A DNA stretch of 40,901 bases from an uncultured Prevotellaceae bacterium (GCA_902771785.1 CACXYH010000012.1:1-40901), one strand, 5' to 3'; shown: positions 25,801-33,680, counted from the first letter of the stretch. Notes: generated from the sequence alone by a model not told the origin. A program made the numbers and translations.

Positions 25801-26689
25801 AACAGGTAGCGACCTCTGTAGTATGCTGAAGAAGAACTACTCGCTGCACAAGATTAAGTTCGTGTTGATGATTGATAGCAAACTGACTCCAGTGGAGATG
25901 AAGAACATGAACATCACATTCGGTGCCGACGACTATCTGGTTAAGCCGTTCAACATACAGGAAGCCGTCACGCGCTTCAACACACTGCTTGGCATCGGTG
26001 CAGTCAAAATCGACAACCTCATCGAGGGAGCAGAAACCCGAATGCTTGAAGACCGTAACTCGAGTATGACCACGGCTACGGAAAGCATCGATTATGGTTC
26101 GTACAAGTCTGACCACGAAGAGAATAACGACGAATACGACGAGATGGAAATCGTTGACACACAAATCAAGCGTGGTAATTCGTCTATGGCCCAGCCCCAG
26201 CAAACAGAAAAAGCTGAAAAAACAGAAACGACCGAAAAAGCAGATACAACTGAAGAAGCAGATACAACTGAAAACACAGGTACTACTGAAGAAACAGGCT
26301 ATCAGACTGAAGACCAAGAGCAGGATGACATCCTGGAAGAGTACTCTATGGCCGACACTATGGACATGCAACTGCTGAAGAACATAGAACAGTATGTGCT
26401 GCAGAACATGAGCCGCGGACAGATTCAGCTCGAGGAGATGGCATCGGCCATGGGCATGGGACGGGTGCCGTTCTTCCATAAAGTGAGAAACATCACAGGA
26501 AAGACTCCAGCCGAACTGGTACGCGATATGCGATTGAAACATGCCTGCATACTGCTGAAGCGAACCAATATCAATATGAGTGAACTTGCCACCAACGTTG
26601 GTTTCATGACTGGCGAGAATTTTATTAATATATTTAAAGAGAAGTTTGGCATCTCACCATTGGAATACAGACTGAAACATCGCAAATGA
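22832..26689 (+). CDS. Hybrid two-component-like AraC regulator lacking the kinase domain
   Basis: This 1285-residue protein follows the Bacteroides hybrid two-component layout. It has a signal sequence, about 700 residues of regulator-propeller repeats (many W(I/F)GT motifs), a Y_Y_Y domain, a membrane helix (about 780-803), a dimerisation helix pair, a receiver and a C-terminal AraC HTH (about 1185-1285). The phosphorelay parts are broken. The HxLR(T)P box reads DDLRQPMARM, with Asp834 where the phosphoacceptor His belongs. The roughly 100 residues before the receiver contain no N, G1 or G2 box, so the HATPase domain is absent. The receiver keeps IDDND (Asp941, Asp942) and DDYLVKPF, but PDLIICKQDM has Lys984 at the usual phosphoacceptor position, with Asp986 two residues on. 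A Thr/Glu-rich linker (about 1122-1160) precedes the HTH. The stop overlaps the next gene (ATGA). Confidence 0.88.
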   Translation: MRKYRKLLLALLLIAPVIVMADYVFKTLDVRNGLTSSHINCIHKDKRGFMWFGTPSGLYRYDGYNFKSFQCNSLDGSSLPDSYIKSIQETKDGSLWIETAAGYCVYSPKSESFDRDMKQIFTRMGIDKIPTIVYLDQHYNLWGYIPSTGVVCYKMQEQLLYEFGYNGDERGIPQGTICAIGECKDGAILVYDDGRIVCCDVMHQQRTVWVNDEIAQRKLRRTKSLRVFTDQQDNIWIYGLGTLFQYNTHTKVWNTSVGDQLGLTGIGTDHSVNSMGGDQKGNIWIGTNRHSLMRCTVNDLRLESVPLTSMNAFRPMAGNASVQCIYIDDTNLLWVGTEKSGVAFWGHHIHKFDTKMLGDVTAMAEDADGNVWFGTSDNGIVDFSGQLISQKVSAMAFAGDGSLWVGSTQNGLTRIKDGTSQFYSLAKDSLKTLIDDHINALCTDKTGNLWIATDGGLQVYNHRMNTFSTYSRENGKMRTNTITTLFYGKDNRLIIGTSEGVVIMNLSTTEATYLTGNSTNLEKFTNTYITQVFEDSRGLIWIGTREGVNILNLENDKLDKLTERNGLCNNNISGIAEDKNHNIWLTTSNGITRVVVQRNHEDSSFGYGLYNYDVRDGLQSNEFNPGSIIKLKDGNVIFGGLYGVNWVRPKTADEKNELSEVILTQFFIGEEEVLTGHTYDGNIPLPQAINETDKIELKSSQNTITFKFAAGNYNQSERLQFQYWMEGLDDMWRNGDALTHGVTFTNLKSKTYHLHVKAVSAEGAVSKHERVITIVIDQPWLLSWWMLLVYAVLIIFAIYLWKKGIDNLNLMWSKKKAIILALQRQRDEIRDTGDDLRQPMARMASIISNLSERENSTPEEREQLNALHSQLLQIITRISDMQTTLEHPEEKAKTDVDNRFALNSKGELNLPETLISDELTSEMRRHMADSPTMKFKVLFIDDNDEFIKFTNARLKYVYDFHPYNDIRKAADDIEMMMPDLIICKQDMSPLTGSDLCSMLKKNYSLHKIKFVLMIDSKLTPVEMKNMNITFGADDYLVKPFNIQEAVTRFNTLLGIGAVKIDNLIEGAETRMLEDRNSSMTTATESIDYGSYKSDHEENNDEYDEMEIVDTQIKRGNSSMAQPQQTEKAEKTETTEKADTTEEADTTENTGTTEETGYQTEDQEQDDILEEYSMADTMDMQLLKNIEQYVLQNMSRGQIQLEEMASAMGMGRVPFFHKVRNITGKTPAELVRDMRLKHACILLKRTNINMSELATNVGFMTGENFINIFKEKFGISPLEYRLKHRK

Positions 26690-27972
26690 CACACTACAAC
26701 ATACTGGCGAGGATGCTTATGGGCATCCTCGCCACTTATTGCCTGACAGCAAAAGCACAACAAGAGACAACATCAGACACTTTAATTTCACGTCAGCTGA
26801 CTGACTATGGCATCAAGATGACGCACGACAACAGCGTATCATTGCTCATGTCAGGACAGGCAAAGTTCGACGACATGTTCAAAGCCATCCGTCAGGCCAA
26901 GGAAAGCATACACCTGGAGTACTTTAATTTCCGCAACGACTCTATTGCTATGCTGCTCTTCGATATTCTGAAAGAAAAACGCCGCGAAGGCGTCGAAGTG
27001 CGTGCCCTCTTCGACGGGTTTGGCAATGACTCAAACAACCAGCCCTTGAAGAAACATCACATCAAAAAACTTCATCAAGACAGCATCGAGATTTATGAAT
27101 TCGACCCTATTCGTTTTCCATGGGTAAACCACATTTGGCCACGCGACCACCGCAAAATAGTGGTCATCGACGGACGTATCGGATATACAGGCGGAATGAA
27201 CGTGGCCGACTACTACATCAAGGGGACTGAACAAGTGGGGTCGTGGCGCGACATGCATTGCCGCATTGAAGGAGGCGCCGTCAACGAACTGCAAAAGATA
27301 TTCGTAAGCACTTGGGAAAAAACAACAGGAGAAGAACTCACAGACCCCAAATATTTTCAAGCGTCTGCACCCATCAGTGCTATTGGGCTGAAGAAGGACA
27401 CAACACTTACCGCCGGACGAAAGACTGTTGCCATCATCAACCGCGAGCCCCGCAAGACCAACGACATTATGCGTTATTTCTATATCAACGCTATTGACGA
27501 CGCCCGCGATTCCATTAAAATAATCAATCCATACTTTACACTCACGCGCTCCATCAAGAAAGCCATACAGCGTGCTATCGACCGTGGAGTAAAAGTAGAG
27601 ATTATGCTTTCGGCAAAAAGCGACATTCCGCTTACACCTGACTGTGCCCTACACCAAGCCCATAAGCTAATGAAGCGAGGAGCCCACGTATGGCTATATC
27701 AGCCAGGGTTCCACCATTCGAAAATCATGATGGTCGACGGACGCTTCTGTACTGTGGGCAGTACCAATCTTGACGCTCGCAGCCTCCGTTTCGACTATGA
27801 GGAGAATGCCGTCATCATTGACCGCCATACAACTCATGAGCTGGATGCCATGTTCGAGCGCGACAAGCAAGATAGCTTTCGTATGACAAAAGAAACATGG
27901 GATGCTATGCGCACCCCATGGCAAAAGTTCAGAGGATGGATGGCTACCTTCCTTCTACAACCATTCTTGTAA
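26686..27972 (+). CDS. Secreted phospholipase D/cardiolipin synthase-type protein
   Basis: This 428-residue protein has a signal peptide ending around TAKAQ and no further clear membrane helices, unlike classical ClsA with two N-terminal helices. Two HKD motifs are intact: DHRKIVVIDGRIGYTGGMN with His155, and HHSKIMMVDGRFCTVGSTN with His344. Enzymes of this type join two phosphatidylglycerol molecules to cardiolipin or hydrolyse phosphodiesters. The C-terminal LLQPFL resembles the cardiolipin synthase terminus. Its start overlaps the stop of the kinase-less regulator by four bases, so it is co-transcribed and translationally coupled with it. Periplasmic action is inferred from the signal peptide. 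Confidence 0.88.
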   Translation: MTHYNILARMLMGILATYCLTAKAQQETTSDTLISRQLTDYGIKMTHDNSVSLLMSGQAKFDDMFKAIRQAKESIHLEYFNFRNDSIAMLLFDILKEKRREGVEVRALFDGFGNDSNNQPLKKHHIKKLHQDSIEIYEFDPIRFPWVNHIWPRDHRKIVVIDGRIGYTGGMNVADYYIKGTEQVGSWRDMHCRIEGGAVNELQKIFVSTWEKTTGEELTDPKYFQASAPISAIGLKKDTTLTAGRKTVAIINREPRKTNDIMRYFYINAIDDARDSIKIINPYFTLTRSIKKAIQRAIDRGVKVEIMLSAKSDIPLTPDCALHQAHKLMKRGAHVWLYQPGFHHSKIMMVDGRFCTVGSTNLDARSLRFDYEENAVIIDRHTTHELDAMFERDKQDSFRMTKETWDAMRTPWQKFRGWMATFLLQPFL

Positions 27973-27986
27973 CAAGGAAAAGGAGT

Positions 27987-28376
27987 CTATTCCTTCGGAG
28001 CCTCCTCCATGTCGCCCTCAATGAAAATACGAGTCATCTCTACCTCGCCATTAGTGCGTACAGTCACCGACTTCTTGAAATGGCCAGGGAACTTTCCCGT
28101 ACCGTTGTAGGTAACTTTTATCTCACCACTCTCACCAGGCTTGATGGGGGCTTTCGGATATTCGGGTACCGTGCAACCGCAGGAACCCATAGCCTGATTA
28201 ATCACCAACGGAGCGTCGCCTACGTTGGTAAACACAAAAGAACAAGTCACAACAGGAGATTTCTCAGAAAACTTCCCGAAGTTGTGAGTGGTTTCCTTGA
28301 ACTCAATCTTTGCCTGTGCTGAAGCATAGGCAATGCCACCCAAAAGCATTAAAGTCATCAGAACAATCTTTTTCAT
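27987..28376 (-). CDS. DUF1573 exported protein
   Basis: This 129-residue protein has a signal peptide ending AYASAQ. The DUF1573 signature is clear: the domain starts FKETTHNFGKF and continues with FVFTNVGDAPLVI, GSCGCTVPEYP and IKPGESGEIKVTYN. These are Ig-like (ASH/MSP-type) beta-sandwich domains common in Bacteroidetes envelopes, of unknown function. It begins 13 bases after the stop of the GH88/GH105 gene, so it is probably in the same transcript. Its 3' end is 14 bases from the convergent phospholipase gene. Confidence 0.9.
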   Translation of the reverse strand: MKKIVLMTLMLLGGIAYASAQAKIEFKETTHNFGKFSEKSPVVTCSFVFTNVGDAPLVINQAMGSCGCTVPEYPKAPIKPGESGEIKVTYNGTGKFPGHFKKSVTVRTNGEVEMTRIFIEGDMEEAPKE

Positions 28377-28389
28377 TGTCGTTTCTTTT

Positions 28390-29538
28390 TTATTTGTTCA
28401 ATAGTTTATAGTATTCCGTCGCACCGAGCAAAAAACAGCCCGTACCATAGTCCTCAAAATCAGGAACTTTATCATAGCTTAAAGGCTGTCCTGCAGAGGG
28501 ATCTTTACCTGTTCCCTGCATCCAGCCGAGGAAGCCATCACGATGGACTGCGGTTTTCACCATAGCCTGCCAAGCACGGTCGGCGATAGGCTTATAGTCC
28601 TTCACTTTCAGATATCCTTGGTTCATGCCCCAGCAGAGGCCGTAAAGGAAGAGGGCCGTACCACTGGTCTCGGGCATGGCGTAGTTGGTTGATGCAAGAC
28701 TCGGGTTCCAAAAACCATCTTCACGCTGAGTAGCCACAACTCCCTTGGTCATCAAGAGGAAGTCTTTTTTCAACCGCTTATAGACTTTATCCTTCGCAGG
28801 CAGCTGGTTCATACAGCGCACTAAAGCTGCATACACCCAGCCGTTGCCCCGACTCCAGTAGCAATCCTGTCCGTCAGGTTCCTTATAAGGTGGCACGTAG
28901 TCCTTGTCGCGCCACCACAGGCCGCTTTTCTTATTGAGCAATCCACCAGCCAAAGTATCGCGACTCCACACATACATGTTCATTCCATGGTCACGATAAC
29001 GGACATCACCAGTCAACTTATACATATGCATATAGACCGGCATGGCCATCTGAATAGCATCTATCCACGTCCACCAGCCACACAAAGCTCCTTTTGCTTC
29101 AGGTTTCTTCGTGTTGGGAGTCTTCATCTGATGTTGCAGATTGGCTATTGTTGGGCGTATCATCGTCGAATCGCCCACCTTCTCAAACCGCATCAAATAG
29201 GTCTGCTCACAGCACTGGTCGTCGGCATCGTTGGTAGTAATTCCATTACGAGGAGTCCATTTGTGGAACGAAGCCCATTTGTCGGTATAGTCCAAATAAC
29301 GCTGTTGCGGATCAATATCGTAAAGAGCCATCAAACCTTCATAGTAAACAGCACGCGTCCACAGGCTCGAGGGTCTCACACGCTTCACGTTGGTAGGTAC
29401 CGTCGGGTCACTATACTTCGACATAAAATAGTCATTCGCCAAGCGAGTCACCTGCATGACTTCGTCTGCAGTCGGCTGAGCAGACACTGGGAAGGCCAAT
29501 ATGGCAGCACAACACAGGGATAGTAGTTTTTTCATCAT
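28390..29538 (-). CDS. Glycoside hydrolase family 88/105 (unsaturated glucuronyl/rhamnogalacturonyl hydrolase-like)
   Basis: This 382-residue protein has a signal peptide ending PVSAQ. The (alpha/alpha)6 barrel motifs of YteR-like enzymes are present: LWTRAVYYEGLMAL, NDADDQCCEQTYL (candidate catalytic Asp region), WWTWIDAIQMAMPVY, WSRGNGWVYAAL and ETSGTALFLYGL. Such enzymes remove unsaturated uronic acids from oligosaccharides made by polysaccharide lyases. No SusC/SusD pair, lyase or other carbohydrate-active enzyme is nearby, so it is an orphan. Two ATGs (29538 and 29535) open the frame. The promoter is at 29567-29574. Confidence 0.9.
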   Translation of the reverse strand: MMKKLLSLCCAAILAFPVSAQPTADEVMQVTRLANDYFMSKYSDPTVPTNVKRVRPSSLWTRAVYYEGLMALYDIDPQQRYLDYTDKWASFHKWTPRNGITTNDADDQCCEQTYLMRFEKVGDSTMIRPTIANLQHQMKTPNTKKPEAKGALCGWWTWIDAIQMAMPVYMHMYKLTGDVRYRDHGMNMYVWSRDTLAGGLLNKKSGLWWRDKDYVPPYKEPDGQDCYWSRGNGWVYAALVRCMNQLPAKDKVYKRLKKDFLLMTKGVVATQREDGFWNPSLASTNYAMPETSGTALFLYGLCWGMNQGYLKVKDYKPIADRAWQAMVKTAVHRDGFLGWMQGTGKDPSAGQPLSYDKVPDFEDYGTGCFLLGATEYYKLLNK

Positions 29539-29566
29539 TGCACCTGTATATTCGAATATTACTCTG

Positions 29567-29574
29567 CAAAGATA
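29567..29574 (-). promoter_or_regulatory. Promoter of the GH88/GH105-DUF1573 unit
   Basis: TATCTTTG on the minus strand is the -7 box. A minus-strand TTTG at 29598-29595 stands 20 bases upstream. It lies just beyond the 3' end of tyrA. Confidence 0.8.
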
Positions 29575-29619
29575 AGCTATTTTATTGAAGCAGCCAAAAA
29601 TTCTAACATCTTTTCACTT

Positions 29620-30417
29620 TCACTTTTGCTTGATCTCTATGTCGCGGCGCACGTTGTCACGTATCTTTTTCAAGTATCCCTTCATGCCCTCAGCATCCTT
29701 ATTGTCGATTATCTCGAGCAATTCTTTCAGTTCTGTGCGGATTTGGCTGACTTGGTCATGGGTATAAGGATTGAAAAGTATTTCCTGCAACAAATAGTCG
29801 TCCTCGTTCAGCACGCCCTTGGCGATGTTCATGTGCCGTTTGAAGGTCGTACCAGGCGCTTCCTGATGCTTCATAACGGCTGTGAAGACGAAAGTCGACA
29901 CGAACGGAATAGAAAGTGAGTAGGCTACGGTCTTGTCATGCTCTTCAAATGTATACTCATAGATGTTGAGCCCTAACTTCTGATACAAATCCTTGAAAAA
30001 AATACGCCCCATGTAATCGCCTTCGCTGATGATAATGGCATTTTCTTCAGAAAGCTGCTGCAGGTTAGCAAACGTAGGGCCAAACATAGGGTGAGTACTG
30101 ACATAGCGCCGCCCCGTAGACTCATAGTAATCCTTCAGTCCAGTTTTTACCGATGAGATGTCGCTAATGATACAATCCTTCGGAAGAACAGGCAACACCT
30201 GCTCGAACGCAGGTATTGTGTACTTCACCGTAACTGCGTTAATTACCAACTCCGGACAGAAATCCTTAACCTCGTCAAGCTTCGTAAAACGCTGACAATT
30301 ATAAGTGAAGCGCATGCGCTGCGGATCTTTTTCGAAGACGGCCACTTCATGCTCGAAGCTGAGCAGGTCGATGAAGAAACTTCCCATCTTACCTGCCCCC
30401 ATTACTAATATTTTCAT
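29620..30417 (-). CDS. tyrA: Prephenate dehydrogenase
   Basis: This 265-residue enzyme oxidatively decarboxylates prephenate to 4-hydroxyphenylpyruvate for tyrosine. The N-terminal nucleotide-binding motif GAGKMGSFF is followed by an acidic residue at the end of strand 2 (VFEKDP). Further family motifs are SDISSVKTG, STHPMFGPT and EEHDKTVAYS. It is the last gene of the aromatic operon, two bases after the DAHP synthase/chorismate mutase gene. It lacks a fused chorismate mutase or ACT domain, and the mutase is carried by its upstream neighbour. Confidence 0.93.
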   Translation of the reverse strand: MKILVMGAGKMGSFFIDLLSFEHEVAVFEKDPQRMRFTYNCQRFTKLDEVKDFCPELVINAVTVKYTIPAFEQVLPVLPKDCIISDISSVKTGLKDYYESTGRRYVSTHPMFGPTFANLQQLSEENAIIISEGDYMGRIFFKDLYQKLGLNIYEYTFEEHDKTVAYSLSIPFVSTFVFTAVMKHQEAPGTTFKRHMNIAKGVLNEDDYLLQEILFNPYTHDQVSQIRTELKELLEIIDNKDAEGMKGYLKKIRDNVRRDIEIKQK

Positions 30418-30419
30418 AC

Positions 30420-31484
30420 TTACTTATTGATAATCTCTATTTGCTGTCTTACACTCTCTTCGTGGATGCTCTCAAAGACCTTAGCCACAAATTCAGCACC
30501 CATGCCACAAAGAGCACCCTGCACGCCACGCTTCGAAAGGATCTCATTGTAACGCGTTGCCTGCAACACCGTCATATTATGTTCCTTCTTATAGCGTCCA
30601 ATCTCACGACACACCCGCATACGCTTTGACAAGATGTCCATGATCTGGTTGTCGAGCTCATCAATCTGCTTGCGCAGCTGTGTCAGTCCTTCAGTGGTGG
30701 TATGCTCGTCGCGTATAACCAACAACGACAAGATGTAGTCGAGAACGTCGGGAGTCACCTGCTGTTTGGCATCGCTCCATGCCTTATCGGGGTCGCAATG
30801 GCTTTCCACTATCAGCCCGTCAAAACCCAGGTCCATAGCTTGCTGACACAATGGTGCAATGAGTTCACGACGACCGCCAATGTGTGAGGGGTCGCTTATG
30901 ATAGGCAGGTCAGGAATGCGACGATGCAACTCTATGGGTATCTGCCACATGGGAGCATTTCGATATATCTTTTGCTCATAGCTTGAGAAACCACGATGAA
31001 TAGCCCCAAGACGCTTCACGCCTGCTTGGTTCAAACGCTCCATGGCACCAATCCACAGTTCAAGGTCTGGGTTCACAGGGTTCTTTACAAATACGGGGAC
31101 GTCCACACCTTTCAATGCATCGGCCAGTGCCTGAACAGCAAAGGGGTTGGCTGTAGTACGAGCACCAATCCAAAGAATGTCCATACCATACTTCAGCGAG
31201 AGTTCCACATGTTCGGGAGTGGCCACTTCAGTAGATATCAACATACCCGTTTCCTTCTTTACCTGCTCCATCCAAGGTAACGCCTTCTCGCCATTACCTT
31301 CAAAGCCACCAGGCTTGGTGCGAGGCTTCCACACTCCGGCACGGAAATTGTGGCATCCTTTCATAGCCAGCTGACGGGCTGTATTCATTACTTGCTCTTC
31401 GGTCTCGGCCGAACAGGGGCCTGCAATCACGAAGGGACGTTCATTGTCACTCGGTAAATTCAGTTTTTCTAAATCCAGTTCCAT
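30420..31484 (-). CDS. Bifunctional DAHP synthase/chorismate mutase
   Basis: This 354-residue protein has two domains. Residues 1 to about 262 are a KdsA-like class I-beta DAHP synthase (FVIAGPCSAET, GVWKPRTKPGGFEG, ISTEVATPEH, SDPSHIGGRRELI), which forms the first shikimate intermediate. Residues about 268-354 are an AroQ-type chorismate mutase (LRKQIDELDNQIMDILSKRM, REIGRYKKEH), which converts chorismate to prephenate. The fusion couples entry to the pathway with the branch to Phe and Tyr. Two-base gaps separate it from the aminotransferase gene upstream and tyrA downstream. Mutase domains on such synthases often give feedback control, which is family knowledge not seen here. Confidence 0.95.
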   Translation of the reverse strand: MELDLEKLNLPSDNERPFVIAGPCSAETEEQVMNTARQLAMKGCHNFRAGVWKPRTKPGGFEGNGEKALPWMEQVKKETGMLISTEVATPEHVELSLKYGMDILWIGARTTANPFAVQALADALKGVDVPVFVKNPVNPDLELWIGAMERLNQAGVKRLGAIHRGFSSYEQKIYRNAPMWQIPIELHRRIPDLPIISDPSHIGGRRELIAPLCQQAMDLGFDGLIVESHCDPDKAWSDAKQQVTPDVLDYILSLLVIRDEHTTTEGLTQLRKQIDELDNQIMDILSKRMRVCREIGRYKKEHNMTVLQATRYNEILSKRGVQGALCGMGAEFVAKVFESIHEESVRQQIEIINK

Positions 31485-31486
31485 TT

Positions 31487-32665
31487 CTATATTGACTTCT
31501 TTATTCGTTCTAATGCTTCTTTAATCTTATCTTCTTTGGCACAAAGCGAGATGCGAATATAGCGTTCGCCATTCGAACCAAATATAAATCCCGGAGTAAT
31601 AAACACACGAGCCTCATGGAGCACACGCTCCGTCAAATCTTCGACATTGGAATACTTTTCAGGTATTTTGCCCCATAGGAACATGCCTACCTGCGAGTTG
31701 TCGAACGTACAATCTAACGCACGCATAATTTCCTCTGCCAACTGACGACGACGGCTATAGGTCTCTATGTTTGCCTCACGATGCCATTCATTGCTGTTGT
31801 TATAGGCCTCGGCTGCAGCCAGTTGAATACCACGGAAGGTTCCACTCTCAATGTTGCTCTGCACTTTGAGTATCCATGAAATAAAGGTCGCATTGGAGGC
31901 GCAGAGACCAACACGCCAACCTGGCATGTTATGGCTCTTCGACATAGAATTGAACTCTATGCAATGGTCTTTGGCACCTGGCACCTGCAACAACGACATG
32001 GGCTTCTCGTTGAGAATGAAGCTATAGGGATTATCGTTTACGACGACCACGTTATGTCGTTTTGCAAAGTCTACCAGCCGTTCGTATGTCTCTCGGCGCG
32101 CATTGCCACCTGTTGGCATATTAGGATAGTTGGTCCACATCAGTTTTACACGCGAGAGGTCCATCTGCTCCAGCTCATCGAAATCCGGTTGCCACGCATT
32201 ATCCTCGCGCAGATTATAGTTCACAATCTTGGCTCCCAACAATTTCGATAGCGAAGTATATGTGGGATAGCCAGGATTGGGCACAAGCACTTCGTCGCCT
32301 GGATTGACAAAAGCCAAAGTCACATGCAGGATTCCTTCCTTCGAACCGATCAGCGGCAAGAGTTCCGTCTTCGGATCAAGGTCGACGCCATACCAACGCT
32401 TGTAGAAGCCGGCCATCGCCTCACGCAGTTCAGGCGTTCCCATCGTGGGCTGATAGCCATGGGCTGTAGGCTGGTGGGCTACCTCACACAGCTTTTCTAC
32501 GGTCTGTTCCGAGGGTGGCATATCAGGGCTTCCGATAGCCAAGCTGATAATATCCTTTCCCTCTGCATTGAGTTGGGCTACTTCTTTTAGCTTACGGCTG
32601 AAGTAATATTCACTTACCAGACTGAGACGCTCAGCCGGCCTAATATCAGTTGGTCTGTTTTCCAT
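31487..32665 (-). CDS. Class I/II PLP aminotransferase, probably aromatic
   Basis: This 392-residue fold-type I aminotransferase has the PLP Lys243 in NSMSKSHNMPGW, the glycine-containing pocket GSKEGI (107-112), the NPGYPTY stretch (130-136), VNDNPYS (209-215) and a C-terminal arginine in RYIRISLC. It lies between pheA and the DAHP synthase gene, so amination of phenylpyruvate or 4-hydroxyphenylpyruvate, or of prephenate, is the likely role. The sequence alone does not choose among these, and LL-diaminopimelate aminotransferases look similar. Its first codons overlap the end of pheA by 20 bases. Confidence 0.9.
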   Translation of the reverse strand: MENRPTDIRPAERLSLVSEYYFSRKLKEVAQLNAEGKDIISLAIGSPDMPPSEQTVEKLCEVAHQPTAHGYQPTMGTPELREAMAGFYKRWYGVDLDPKTELLPLIGSKEGILHVTLAFVNPGDEVLVPNPGYPTYTSLSKLLGAKIVNYNLREDNAWQPDFDELEQMDLSRVKLMWTNYPNMPTGGNARRETYERLVDFAKRHNVVVVNDNPYSFILNEKPMSLLQVPGAKDHCIEFNSMSKSHNMPGWRVGLCASNATFISWILKVQSNIESGTFRGIQLAAAEAYNNSNEWHREANIETYSRRRQLAEEIMRALDCTFDNSQVGMFLWGKIPEKYSNVEDLTERVLHEARVFITPGFIFGSNGERYIRISLCAKEDKIKEALERIKKSI

Positions 32666-33488
32666 CTTTGTATTCTCCTAAAATTTTCAAGTCCTTGGTC
32701 AGTGGTATGATTGCGTCGATGCTCTGGCGATAGCGAGTCAAGTCATCGTACATCACATCAACATAGAACAGATATTCCCATTCACGCCCGATAATGGGCA
32801 ACGACTGTATTTTCGTGAGATTGATTTTATAGAAAGAAAGAATGGCCAGCACATGGCTCAGCGAACCTTCTTCATGAGGCAGCGAGAAGACTATACTCGA
32901 TTTGTTGGCCTCTGTGAGCGGACGCAGCAAGTCGGCCTTGTTAGGATTGCTCACTACGAGGAAACGCGTAAAATTATGCTTATTGTCCTCAATATGGTCT
33001 TCAAGCACCTTAAGTCCGTACAGCTTAGCTGCCTCGGCATGGCAGATGGCAGCCCATCCTCTCCTACCCTCTTCGGCAATCATCTTTGCAGAGCCTGCGG
33101 TATCGTCGGCCTCCACATTCTTCAGTTGCGGATGCTGTGCAAGAAAGTTCCGACACTGCATGAGAGCCACCGGATGCGAGTGGACTTCGCTGATGGTACT
33201 CCAGTTGTCGTCGGGCAGACAGCAGATACAATGGGTGATGTGCAGTTTATGCTCGCCGACAATCGTTGTCCCTGAGTCGCGCAACAACTCGTAATTGTGA
33301 AGCAAAGAGCCCGCTATGGTATTCTCTATAGCCAGCATGCCAATGGCAGTAGGGTCTTGTCGGAGGGTTTGGAAAACCTGTTCGAAGGTTGAGCAGCAGA
33401 TAAGCTGTATTTGCTCACCCTCGAAAAACAGGTGGGCAGCAATGTCGTGAAACGAACCGACAAGTCCTTGTATTGCTATTCTCTTCAT
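32646..33488 (-). CDS. pheA: Prephenate dehydratase
   Basis: This 280-residue enzyme makes phenylpyruvate from prephenate. The catalytic domain shows IQGLVGSFHDIAA, MLAIENTIAGSL, DDTAGSAKMI and NFTRFLVV (the conserved Thr-Arg-Phe). The C-terminal ACT domain (about 200-275) has SLPHEEGSLSHVL and IQSLPIIGREWEYLFYVD, the Phe-binding allosteric region. There is no chorismate mutase domain. It is the first structural gene of the operon, 22 bases after the attenuator hairpin. Confidence 0.95.
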   Translation of the reverse strand: MKRIAIQGLVGSFHDIAAHLFFEGEQIQLICCSTFEQVFQTLRQDPTAIGMLAIENTIAGSLLHNYELLRDSGTTIVGEHKLHITHCICCLPDDNWSTISEVHSHPVALMQCRNFLAQHPQLKNVEADDTAGSAKMIAEEGRRGWAAICHAEAAKLYGLKVLEDHIEDNKHNFTRFLVVSNPNKADLLRPLTEANKSSIVFSLPHEEGSLSHVLAILSFYKINLTKIQSLPIIGREWEYLFYVDVMYDDLTRYRQSIDAIIPLTKDLKILGEYKDGKQTN

Positions 33489-33510
33489 TTCTTTATTCTC
33501 GATATTTTAT

Positions 33511-33544
33511 AAAAAACTCCGCTTTCACATGTTGTGAAGCGGAG
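33511..33544 (-). terminator. Attenuator terminator before pheA
   Basis: On the minus strand, CTCCGCTTCAC (33544-33534) pairs with GTGAAAGCGGAG (33528-33517), with one bulged base and a five-base loop. Six T residues follow (33516-33511). It ends 22 bases before the pheA ATG, so it can only stop transcription entering the operon. Its left arm can alternatively pair with 33600-33591. Confidence 0.93.
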
Positions 33545-33600
33545 CTGTATTTTTAATTACTTTTTTTCGTCATTCAATTACATACGAACTTCCGCTTCAC
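33534..33600 (-). promoter_or_regulatory. Antiterminator pairing of the Phe/Tyr attenuator
   Basis: On the minus strand GTGAAGCGGA (33600-33591) is exactly complementary over 10 bases to TCCGCTTCAC (33543-33534), the 5' arm of the terminator. The two hairpins therefore exclude each other. The upstream arm lies within the last codons of the leader peptide (Cys-Glu-Ala-Glu), so a ribosome reaching the leader stop would cover it. Confidence 0.88.
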
Positions 33601-33652
33601 AATTGCTTGCAAAGTAAAAATAGAAGTAAAAGTATGCATTAAACTTTGTCAT
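33578..33652 (-). CDS. Attenuation leader peptide rich in Tyr and Phe (24 residues)
   Basis: The frame starts at ATG 33652 and ends at TAA 33578-33580. The peptide begins MTKFNA, continues with eight alternating residues YFYFYFYF (codons 7-14) and ends ASNCEAEVRM. Nine of 24 residues are Phe or Tyr, as expected for a leader that senses charged tRNA-Phe and tRNA-Tyr. The start is about 20 bases from the inferred transcription start. Ribosomes stalled on codons 7-14 would leave the antiterminator arm at 33591-33600 free. The gene is too short for automated callers. Confidence 0.9.
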   Translation of the reverse strand: MTKFNAYFYFYFYFASNCEAEVRM

Positions 33653-33680
33653 TTATTCTCTGTTTCTATGTTTACGGCTG

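Noticed and set aside
26200-26320. 18-bp DNA repeats inside the regulator gene (GCAGATACAACTGAA twice)
   Set aside because: They encode the Thr/Glu-rich interdomain linker in frame. Low-complexity linkers of this type are common and need no special explanation.
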